Assembly (NCBI RefSeq): GCF_932526225.1
Contig: NC_064042.1
Coordinates: 1,719,001 to 1,783,000, forward strand
Direction: 5' to 3'
Source of the DNA: Nematostella vectensis
Lineage: Eukaryota > Cnidaria > Anthozoa > Actiniaria > Edwardsiidae
Length of the DNA stretch: 64,000 nucleotides
This document shows, in pieces, positions 1 through 11,100 of this stretch. Positions within the stretch are counted from its first letter, which is position 1; the number at the start of each line of letters is the position of its first letter. Under the pieces are notes generated by a model, which worked only from the letters and a program-made list of their open reading frames with translations, did not search any database and was not told the DNA's origin. A program made the translations under genes and the position numbers.

Positions 1-40
1 TGGTATAAATAAAGTTATATTGTTGTTGTTGTTGTTACAA
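1..40 (+). repeat. (TTG)n microsatellite, possible LINE 3' tail
   Basis: A short run of TTG/TGT triplets follows an AATAAAG-like sequence at the window edge. Short-unit tails of this kind often end LINE elements. The body of any such element lies outside the window, so this is only suggestive. Confidence 0.25.
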
Positions 41-172
41 TCTAATCAAGGGCAATAGGATTATATAGCTACTGGATTATCGTGGGGGGAGACGTTTTTC
101 CTCTAGTTAATCTCTTAGATGGACCGATCGATGTACAATATTTTTTTGTAACGGTTGTCATCTCGTGTTTAG

Positions 173-328
173 GTGAAGCGCCAGTGGATAGGATGCGATA
201 AGTTGGAAGGTAGCAATGACATCACTAAGACCAACGTACCCAACATCCGCGTTTGCTTCCGACAAGAGACCCTACTACAAGAGCTGGAGACCATTTGCGA
301 GGGCGCACGTGATCCAATCAACACTTGA
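173..328 (+). CDS. Candidate terminal exon of an upstream gene
   Basis: A plausible acceptor (GTGTTTAG) is followed by 51 open codons and a TGA. The frame contains KRQWIGCDKLEGS and a charged stretch CFRQETLLQELETICEG that looks like real protein with mixed codon use. I do not recognise the family. A donor-like GGAAG|GTAGCA inside it could make it an internal exon instead. The rest of the gene would lie left of the window. A chance open frame of this length is possible. Confidence 0.3.
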   Translation: MKRQWIGCDKLEGSNDITKTNVPNIRVCFRQETLLQELETICEGARDPINT

Positions 329-2141
329 ACAACAAGTAGTGATCACGCGGACAGCACGCGGAGGAGAGCGTGGTCAATGCGTGTGGAATGACGGACACGG
401 GTACAGCTCGTTGAATCACGTGAATTGCACGTGGAGGTCCGCCTACGAGGCGGGATCAAGCACGTGTAATTAAGATTATTTGCCGCAATTATAATAACGA
501 ACAAAATACTGGATTGAATTGGATTAATATATGTTTTTTATTGACACAAAAGCCAGAAGAATTTCCAAAATAGAGTATGCTATAGTGTAGCATATTTAAG
601 AAAAAAAAACAAGGAAAAAAATGTCTGGGAAGGCTAGAAATTGATAGTAAAAGTACTCTGAAGTCGAACAGGTCCGTAATGCAAGCGGCGTCTATATGGC
701 TTAAGTCCTATTAAGTTAGTGAGGTCCTTTTATTTAGTTATTGTTTAGATAATCTAACAAAACGTTCTTTCTAATATGTCTTATTCGTTTAGCATACGGT
801 ATGATTATATCTATTTTCTTCGTAATGTAAAGTTCAAACTTTTCAAATTAAATGATCTATGTGACAACCGAGGTGACGACTCAGCCTAGTTGTAGTTCGG
901 GAGGCGGGCGGATATCTCATGCTCTCTTGCTCGAATTGACCTATAGCTGCTTCCACAGCGATGACGGGCTGTGCCTCGGTGGTTTTGATTGTTAGGTCCC
1001 GTGAGAATCTGATCATCGCTGAAATGAAGATCCTGGGTGTGCTGATGTCAACAATCTACTTTTACACTACCTTGTAGACTTCCACATTACCTTGTATTGC
1101 AATTTATGGATTATGATGCAAGAGATGTTTGGTTTCCTAGATTACTTATTGTGAAAAATAATTCAACCCTCCACTCGCCCCTTTCCGGATTGCGCCGAGT
1201 CGTGTGATACCGTGGTTTTGTTGTGTGAAAGCAAAAGTTAGGGAGGCTAGACGATCTTTGCATTGGCCTGGTACACATTTTCACATTTTCGACAACAAAC
1301 AGCGAATTTAGAGAAGTAATGGGCCAGTACTTTAGATACTAGGACAATTCTACATTTTTTAAACCACTCGGTGTCCTGTTCGAGCTGTGAGCTTTAGTGG
1401 GATGCCCCATTGAGTCTTGGGGGTGTGGGGGGGGGGGGGGCTTTCATGTGTCATATGCAAAAAGCATAGTATTTGAAGATTCCTTAATAAGAAATGACCC
1501 ACTTTTTGACCGCCAAGGGGGGGGGGGGGGGGTGCGCGCGCACCCTGCACACCCACCCACCCCCCCCCCCTGTGTACGCGCCTGGTAAATACCCTGCCAC
1601 AAATGACTTCATATCGAAAATTTATAGAACAAAGTTATGTGGCGTATCCCGAAGTTTAGCTGAACTATGTCCGTTACCAATACCATTTTGAATTAACAAA
1701 TTAAAAACTCTTTATAATAAAACAACAAATCGCAATACCTTTTGGTCACAGACAACGTATCATTGCTAAAGCCCGGTGGAAATACATAAAACCACGAAAC
1801 CAGGAGGAAACCAGCACGGTGCAATCGGGTGCAACCCTCGCGCGTTTAGCAGATTATATTCTACGGTATTCCTGTGTTTTATTTCTAGCCGTACCCAGGT
1901 TTGTAACGCCTGGGAGAAACGCTAATCACCAAAACACGAAATTGTACGGTAAAAACCATGCATCAATCATGCATAAAAAAGCATGCAGAGTTGAGCCATG
2001 GGCCCGAACTCAAAGGGAAAATAATTCCACATAAATGGGGTAGCAGTTTTTGCAAATATTCCATAGAGAAGTTGCCAGTTTTAATTCAAATATTTTCCAA
2101 GCATTCAAAGTTGCCCTAGAGATACTAACGTGATAGCAAAG
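329..2141. other. Intergenic DNA before the SEL1L3-like gene
   Basis: I see no convincing coding exon here. The stretch is AT-rich except for a poly-G/poly-C block at about 1425-1572 (annotated separately from 1487). The last few hundred bases presumably hold the promoter and 5' UTR of the gene starting at 2142, but I cannot point to a TATA box or initiator with confidence. Confidence 0.5.
1487..1590 (+). repeat. Truncated copy of the G-tract interspersed repeat
   Basis: A GACCGCCAAGG stretch leads into a G run, then GTGCGCGCGCACC, TGCACACCC and GTACGCGCCTGG. The same order of motifs ends the longer copy at 59331-59662. The G run is followed here by an extra C run. This looks like a partial member of the same family. 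Confidence 0.5.
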
Positions 2142-5100
2142 ATGGCGGCTACCTGCAGTTGGTGTTTATGTCGCTGTGTTATTCTCTTGCTTCTGTGTAC
2201 AGCCTCGACGAATCCGCAAGAAATTGAAGAACCAATGCCAACAGTTTTTGAAGAAGCACTCGCAAATCCCCCCACAGAACAAGTTGTTGAAGAAGCACTT
2301 GAAAATTCCCACAAAGAACAAGTTGTTGAAGACTTTGTGGAAATAGTCCAAGTTCCCGTCTACGTCAGCAAGAACTTCGACATTACCATCGCATTTCGCT
2401 GCACGGACATAAGAGTAATCACTCTAGAACTTTTATCTTATGGATTATTAGACTACGAAAGAAAGGAATTGCGTTATAACTTTATTATTCCGATGTCAAC
2501 TAAAGATATACAAACCAGAATTGTTCACGTGACATTGCGTGATTCATTAGTATTTGGTGATAACTCTGCTATAAATATTAGGACTGACTTGCACACTAAT
2601 AGTGCCAGGGTTGTTGTGGCTATGCATGATTCAGACCCTTGGTCACTGGAGCCTGGACAGATGACTAGAACATTTGCCAGAGAAACGGCAGAAATAAAAG
2701 TTGTGCCACCATGGGAAAGACCACAAAAGTCTGGTCACTGTTATCAGTGGTACTGGAACTATATAAAGAATAGAAGCATATTAAAGTGTGGTCCATTAAA
2801 TGGTAAGTGTCAAGGGGACTCTTCCATATTTTGTGGGAGCTTGATCGAATTTGAAAATTTAAGTATATTTTTGGTTTTTGTGTGCCTTGGATTTTTCAGG
2901 GGTGTAGAAAACTTTGTTTTCCTGGGAGGCAGGTTTCAAAATTTTTGCTCACTTCTGTAAACATGAAGCAGGTATAAGGTATAACCATTTATTTTTTTTG
3001 GGGTCCAGTATCCATCAAATTGCGCGCTCTGATTGGCTCTCGTGAGGTCAGGTATCCTACGATCCGGACCCCACGATACTGGCCCGCTCACCTCCAAAGC
3101 TGGAAATGGTGGGTTGATTTGTAAAATGCCAATCGAAAACTGGATTTTTACTCCCGATGTTATAGATCTCCACACTAAAACGGCATTTTATTAGTCATTT
3201 TATCTAGGTTATTGACATTACGAAAAATCAGCTTCAAACTCACTGTGTTTTGACAACTTCCTGCCATAATGATTTTGCAACGTGTGCGACAATTTCAAGT
3301 TTGCTGGAAGTTTATTTGGGATAAAAAAAGGCAGCAAATCATCTCTTCATACGAAGAAAAACGACAAATCACTCTAGGAATTTACCTGCATAACCAGCTT
3401 AACGTATCCACATTCAAGAGATGTTCTTTAGTGAATATATTTTATTGTCTGTGGAGGATGTACAGCTAAAGAAGACATTTGTACAATTAATTCGAGTTGA
3501 GAACGACGTATCAATCTGGGCTAATTTATTTTACAAAATTGTTCGCCAAACTCAGCGAATGTCTTCTTTGGAGGTTCTGTATTTCTGGAGGATTTAAAGT
3601 ATTGTGTGGAAATACAAAATGGAGTTTATTGAATGACCATGAGTGAACAAAATCTTCACGAACATCGACGAAAGTCAGAAGCGAAACCTTGCCTCGTGCA
3701 ACCGTAAGCCCATAAGGTAAACAACGTTGGAAATTCAATTGAGGAAAAAAAATAAATATGTTATTTACCAGCTAAGGGTCGGTCCGTATCGGGAAATACA
3801 GTGACCTCAGCCTTTGGCCTCGGTCAGTATTTTCAGGACCCTGGTCATGGTATTTTAGATACAGACCTCCCAGCTGGTAAATAACATATATATATTTTTG
3901 ATAAGGATGAAAGGTATTCCACAAATAACTATACCCTATCATATCTTTTTATGGGCACAATTTTATTATGAGTAATCTTACCTATTATATTTACTTTTCA
4001 GACGTGAAAACATTTTTAGAATTTCCTGTTGCCGTAACTGGAAAAGAGGAAGGCTTTGTCAAGTATGGTCATTATAGTGAATGATAAAGTCTTTTTTCCT
4101 TTGGTGTACTTATTTTCTGAACCATCTCCTTTATCAGATTTCTTCCAAACCTCTACTGGCCAGATATGGAGCTGACTAAAGCGCATAAACTCAGCAAACC
4201 AAGGTGATAATCTTGGACCATTATACCCCATAGCCATATCAAGCATCAAATTATTGGGGAGGGAGGGCACAATTCAGAGACATTGAGAACATTGGAGGGC
4301 ACAGCTAGCCCCTACTGGTAATTTTCTTATAATTTTTAAGAATATTGGAGTGCACGTATCCCCAGTGCCCCACCCCCTGCTACTGCCCTGTAGCCTTATT
4401 ACCATCTCAACCTACAAAAGCATCAGATAACACTAACTCGTTAATCAGACAACACCATCTCCCTCTGTAACACGTTAATCAGACAACACCATCACTCTCT
4501 CTAACTCGTTTACCAGACAATGCCATCACCCTCTGTTACTCGTTAATTAAAAGAATCCAATTTGGGCCCCTTATTAAAGGGTGGCCACTCATTAGGTGCC
4601 TACTTAATGGAGGGTGTCTGCTCCAACTCTAATGATCACTAGAACCACCATTTCCAAGTTTTATTTTCCTTTACCCCAGGTTCACCATCTCCACATGGGT
4701 GTATGTCACTGACATGTGTTCAAGTACCCTATGCAGTATCCTACACCACAGAAATAAACACTTTCTGACCCCTGTGATCTCTTTCCTTTCATCAGGTATG
4801 TACTTTATGATTTATTTTATAATGGCTCTCAGCCTGGCTGCCAGTCACCTGGCAATTGTGTGATTAGAAGCATTGGTAGCACTCTTCAATTGTTATTTAT
4901 ACTCTATGGACATGAACTCATCTTCTTTAAAACCTCACAAACTGTCCCAGCAACCATCCCGAGCATATTGTGAATACAGAAATTATACGCATTGTAAACC
5001 CAAGCATCAACCAAACACAAAAACATCGCCTTGCCTCATTAATTAAATAGTGACCATATATTCTTAAATCTTTCTCAGGTCAGTTGCATGTGCAAGTTCA

Positions 5101-8100
5101 TTACAAAGACAGCACCCCGTTTGCCTTCCTCACCCATGCCACCATAGCATGGAACACTTGGGTGAACATTGTTGTCACTGTTAATAATACACGCGTACAT
5201 GTCAACACAAGATATGGTGAAAATTTTGAGTTGGGAGATGCGACCTTTCATCCTTAGTAAGTAGAAGCTATTCCTCATTGGAGGGTGGTGGAGGTGTAAA
5301 TATGCCAGGAGAGGGGTGGGGAGACTAGTTCATTACGACTTTTGAAGGTGTGTATAGGTATAAACACTATTAGAGGAAGGATCAAGTAAGTGGTTATGAT
5401 GCAATAGAAACTCACCATCTGGGGAATCCTAGCTGCAAATATCAGCCACTGCTACCCCATCTAAGTCTGAAGTTATGCAGTGGCTAATATATGCAGCTAG
5501 GCACTTCAGTGACAACAACAACCTTTTGTCAATCGACTGTATACATATGACAGACAAGGTGCACATGCTGACCCTGTAGGACCTTTACCTGAGGATATGC
5601 AGGTTTTAACATGATACAGGGGAAGGACAGTAAGTGATATGATCTGTGATAACCCCGTAGGACCTTACCCTCAGGCAAAGGGTATCCTGAAGGGAGGGCG
5701 GTAGGTGATAACAAGTAGTGGGCAGGGGTGTGTAAGTGATAACACAGTAGGGGGCAGGGGTGTGTAGGTGATAACACAGTAGTGGGCAGGGGTGTGTAGG
5801 TGATAACACAGTAGTGGGCAGGGGTGTGTAGGTGATAACACATAGAGGGCAGGGGTGTGTAGGTGATAACACAGTAGTGGGCAGGGGTGTGTAGGTGGTA
5901 ACACATAGAGGGCAGGGGTGTGTAGGTGGTAACACATAGGGGGCAGGGGTGTGTAGGTGGTAACACAGTAGTGGGCAGGGGTGTGTAGGTGATAACACAG
6001 TAGTGGGCAGGGGTGTGTAGGTGATAACACAGTAGTGGGCAGGGGTGTGTAGGTGATAACACATAGAGGGCAGGGGTGTGTAGGTGGTAACACATAGGGG
6101 GCAGGGGTGTGTAGGTGGTAACACAGTAGTGGGCAGGGGTGTGTAGGTGATAACAGAGTAGTGGGCAGGGGTGTGTAGGTGATAACACAGTAGTGGGCAG
6201 GGGTGTGTAGGTGATAACACAGTAGGGGACAGGGGTGTGTAGGTGATAACACAGAAGGCAGGGGTGTGTAGGTGATAACACATAGGGGGCAGGGGTGTGT
6301 AGGTGATAACACAGTAGGGGGCAGGGGTGTGTAGGTGGTAACACAGTAGTGGGCAGGGGTGTGTAAGTGATAACACAGTAGGGGGCAGGGGTGTGTAGGT
6401 GATAACACAGTAGTGGGCAGGGGTGTGTAGGTGATAACACAGTAGTGGGCAGGGGTGTGTAGGTGATAACACATAGAGGGCAGGGGTGTGTAGGTGATAA
6501 CACAGTAGTGGGCAGGGGTGTGTAGGTGATAACACATAGAGGGCAGGGGTGTGTAGGTGGTAACACATAGGGGGCAGGGGTGTGTAGGTGGTAACACAGT
6601 AGTGGGCAGGGGTGTGTAGGTGATAACACAGTAGTAGACAGGGGTGTGTAGGTGGTAACACAGTAGTGGGCAGGGGTGTGTAGATGATAACACAGTAGGG
6701 GGCAGGGGTGTGTAGGTGGTAACACAGTAGTGGGCAGGGGTGTGTAGGTGGTAACACAGTAGTGGGCAGGGGTGTGTAGGTGATAACACAGTAGTGGGCA
6801 GGGGTGTGTAGGTGATAACACATAGAGGGCAGGGGTGTGTAGGTGATAACACATAGAGGGCAGGGGTGTGTAGGTGGTAACACATAGGGGGCAGGGGTGT
6901 GTAGGTGATAACACAGTAGTGGGCAGGGGTGTGTAGGTGATAACACAGTAGTGGGCAGGGGTGTGTAGGTGATAACACATAGAGGGCAGGGGTGTGTAGG
7001 TGATAACACATAGAGGGTAGGGGTGTGTAGGTGGTAACACAGTAGTGGGCAGGGGTGTGTAGGTGATAACACAGTAGTGGGCAGGGGTGTGTAGGTGATA
7101 ACACAGTAGTGGGCAGGGGTGTGTAGGTGATAACACATAGAGGGCAGGGGTGTGTAGGTGATAACACAGTAGTGGGCAGGGGTGTGTAGGTGATAACACA
7201 GTAGGGGGCAGGGGTGTGTAGGTGATAACACAGTAGTGGGCAGGGGTGTGTAGATGATAACACAGTAGGGGGCAGGGGTGTGTAGGTGATAACACAGTAG
7301 TGGGCAGGGGTGTGTAGGTGATAACACAGTAGTGGGCAGGGGTGTGTAGGTGATAACACATAGAGGGCAGGGGTGTGTAGGTGATAACACAGTAGTGGGC
7401 AGGGGTGTGTAGGTGATAACACAGTAGGGGGCAGGGGTGTGTAGGTGATAACACAGTAGTGGGCAGGGGTGTGTAGATGATAACACAGTAGTGGGCAGGG
7501 GTGTGTAGGTGATAACACAGTAGTGGGCAGGGGTGTGTAGGTGATAACACATAGAGGGCAGGGGTGTGTAGGTGATAACACAGTAGTGGGCAGGGGTGTG
7601 TAGGTGATAACACAGTAGGGGGCAGGGGTGTGTAGGTGATAACACAGTAGTGGGCAGGGGTGTGTAGATGATAACACAGTAGGGGGCAGGGGTGTGTAGG
7701 TGATAACACAGTAGTGGGCAGGGGTGTGTAGGTGATAACACAGTAGTGGGCAGGGGTGTGTAGGTGATAACACAGTAGTGGGCAGGGGTGTGTAGGTGAT
7801 AACACAGTAGTGGGCAGGGGTGTGTAGGTGATAACACAGTAGTGGGCAGGGGTGTGTAGGTGATAACACAGTAGTGGGCAGGGGTGTGTAGGTGGTAACA
7901 CAGTAGTGGGCAGGGGTGTGTAGGTGATAACACAGTAGTGGGCAGGGGTGTGTAGGTGATAACACAGTAGTGGGCAGGGGTGTGTAGGTGGTAACACAGT
8001 AGTGGGCAGGGGTGTGTAGGTGATAACACAGTAGTGGGCAGGGGTGTGTAGGTGATAACACAGTAGTGGGCAGGGGTGTGTAGGTGATAACACAGTAGTG

Positions 8101-11100
8101 GGCAGGGGTGTGTAGGTGATAACACATAGGGGGCAGGGGTGTGTAGGTGATAACACAGTAGTGGGCAGGGGTGTGTAGGTGATAACACATAGGGGGCAGG
8201 GGTGTGTAGGTGATAACACAGTAGTGGGCAGGGGTGTGTAGGTGATAACACAGTAGTGGGCAGGGGTGTGTAGGTGATAACACATAGGGGGCAGGGGTGT
8301 GTAGGTGATAACACAGTAGTGGGCAGGGGTGTGTAGGTGATAACACAGTAGTGGGCAGGGGTGTGTAGGTGATAACACAGTAGTGGGCAGGGGTGTGTAG
8401 GTGATAACACAGTAGGGGGCAGGGGTGTGTAGGTGATAACACAGTAGTGGGCAGGGGTGTGTAGGTGATAACACAGTAGTGGGCAGGGGTGTGTAGGTGA
8501 TAACACAGTAGGGGGCAGGGGTGTGTAGGTGATAACACAGTAGTGGGCAGGGGTGTGTAGGTGATAACACAGTAGTGGGCAGGGGTGTGTAGGTGATAAC
8601 ACAGTAGTGGGCAGGGGTGTGTAGGTGGTAACACATAGGGGGCAGGGGTGTGTAGGTGATAACACAGTAGTGGGCAGGGGTGTGTAGGTGATAACACAGT
8701 AGTGGGCAGGGGTGTGTAGGTGATAACACAGTAGGGGGCAGGGGTGTGTAGGTGATAACACAGTAGTGGGCAGGGGTGTGTAGGTGATAACACAGTAGTG
8801 GGCAGGGGTGTGTAGGTGATAACACAGTAGTGGGCAGGGGTGTGTAGGTGATAACACATAGGGGGCAGGGGTGTGTAGGTGATAACACAGTAGTGGGCAG
8901 GGGTGTGTAGGTGATAACACAGTAGTGGGCAGGGGTGTGTAGGTGATAACACAGTAGTGGGCAGGGGTGTGTAGGTGGTAACACAGTAGTGGGCAGGGGT
9001 GTGTAGGTGATAACACAGTAGTGGGCAGGGGTGTGTAGGTGATAACACAGTAGGGGGCAGGGGTGTGTAGGTGATAACACAGTAGTGGGCAGGGGTGTGT
9101 AGGTGATAACACAGTAGTGGGCAGGGGTGTGTAGGTGATAACACAGTAGTGGGCAGGGGTGTGTAGGTGATAACACAGTAGTGGGCAGGGGTGTGTAGGT
9201 GGTAACACATAGGGGGCAGGGGTGTGTAGGTGATAACACAGTAGTGGGCAGGGGTGTGTAGGTGATAACACAGTAGTGGGCAGGGGTGTGTAGGTGATAA
9301 CACATAGAGATCAGGGGTGTGTAGGTGATAACACAGTAGTGGGCAGGGGTGTGTAGGTGATAACACAGTAGTGGGCAGGGGTGTGTAGGTGATAACACAG
9401 TAGGGGGCAGGGGTGTGTAGGTGATAACACAGTAGTGGGCAGGGGTGTGTAGGTGATAACACAGTAGTGGGCAGGGGTGTGTAGGTGATAACACAGTAGT
9501 GGGCAGGGGTGTGTAGGTGATAACACAGTAGTGGGCAGGGGTGTGTAGGTGATAACACAGTAGTGGGCAGGGGTGTGTAGGTGGTAACACATAGGGGGCA
9601 GGGGTGTGTAGGTGATAACACAGTAGTGGGCAGGGGTGTGTAGGTGATAACACAGTAGTGGGCAGGGGTGTGTAGGTGATAACACAGTAGGGGGCAGGGG
9701 TGTGTAGGTGATAACGCAGTAGTGGGCAGGGGTGTGTAGGTGATAACACAGTAGTGGGCAGGGGTGTGTAGGTGATAACACAGTAGTGGGCAGGGGTGTG
9801 TAGGTGATAACACAGTAGTGGGCAGGGGTGTGTAGGTGGTAACACATAGGGGGCAGGGGTGTGTAGGTGATAACACAGTAGTGGGCAGGGGTGTGTAGGT
9901 GATAACACAGTAGTGGGCAGGGGTGTGTAGGTGATAACACAGTAGGGGGCAGGGGTGTGTAGGTGATAACACAGTAGTGGGCAGGGGTGTGTAGGTGATA
10001 ACACAGTAGTGGGCAGGGGTGTGTAGGTGATAACACAGTAGTGGGCAGGGGTGTGTAGGTGGTAACACATAGAGGGCAGGGGTGTGTAGGTGATAACACA
10101 GTAGTGGGCAGGGGTGTGTAGGTGATAACACAGTAGTGGGCAGGGGTGTGTAGGTGATAACACAGTAGGGGGCAGGGGTGTGTAGGTGATAACACAGTAG
10201 GGGGCAGGGGTGTGTAGGTGATAACACAGTAGAGGGCAGGGGTGTGTAGGTGTGTATGTGATAACACAGTAGGGGGCAGGGGTGTGTAGGTGATAACACA
10301 GTAGTGGGCAGGGGTGTGTAGGTGATAACACAGTAGTGGGCAGGGGTGTGTAGGTGGTAACACAGTAGTGGGCAGGGGTGTGTAGGTGATAACACAGTAG
10401 TGGGCAGGGGTGTGTAGGTGATAACACAGTAGTGGGCAGGGGTGTGTAGGTGATAACACATAGGGGGCAGGGGTGTGTAGGTGATAACACAGTAGTGGGC
10501 AGGGGTGTGTAGGTGATAACACAGTAGTGGGCAGGGGTGTGTAGGTGATAACACAGTAGTGGGCAGGGGTGTGTAGGTGATAACACAGTAGTGGGCAGGG
10601 GTGTGTAGGTGATAACACAGTAGGGGGCAGGGGTGTGTAGGTGATAACACAGTAGGGGGCAGGGGTGTGTAGGTGATAACACAGTAGAGGGCAGGGGTGT
10701 GTAGGTGTGTATGTGATAACACAGTAGGGGGCAGGGGTGTGTAGGTGATAACACAGTAGTGGGCAGGGGTGTGTAGGTGATAACACAGTAGTGGGCAGGG
10801 GTGTGTAGGTGATAACACAGTAGGGGGCAGGGGTGTGTAGGTGATAACACAGTAGTGGGCAGGGGTGTGTAGGTGATAACACAGTAGTGGGCAGGGGTGT
10901 GTAGGTGGTAACACATAGGGGGCAGGGGTGTGTAGGTGATAACACAGTAGTGGGCAGGGGTGTGTAGGTGATAACACAGTAGTGGGCAGGGGTGTGTAGG
11001 TGATAACACAGATGGGGTGAATGGTCTAGTTGGCAAACCTCTCATTTTTCTTAAAATAGTTTTCCCCGAGGCTCTTTCCAGTATGATGACACTGATGGCC

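Noticed and set aside
4063-4110. Longer version of SEL1L3 exon 2 ending after KYG
   Set aside because: That donor breaks the frame to exon 3; the AA|GTATGG donor at 4062/4063 restores it and gives GFVKFTISTWVYV.
4798-4985. Open frame VLYDLFYNGSQPGCQSPGNC as a possible SEL1L3 exon
   Set aside because: It starts inside the donor GTATGT of exon 3. Using 4680-4795 instead gives the conserved WVYV...LCSILHH segment and keeps frame with exon 4.
5701-11012. CRISPR-like direct repeats
   Set aside because: The units are contiguous with no unique spacers, and the surroundings are clearly eukaryotic with spliced genes. It is a minisatellite.
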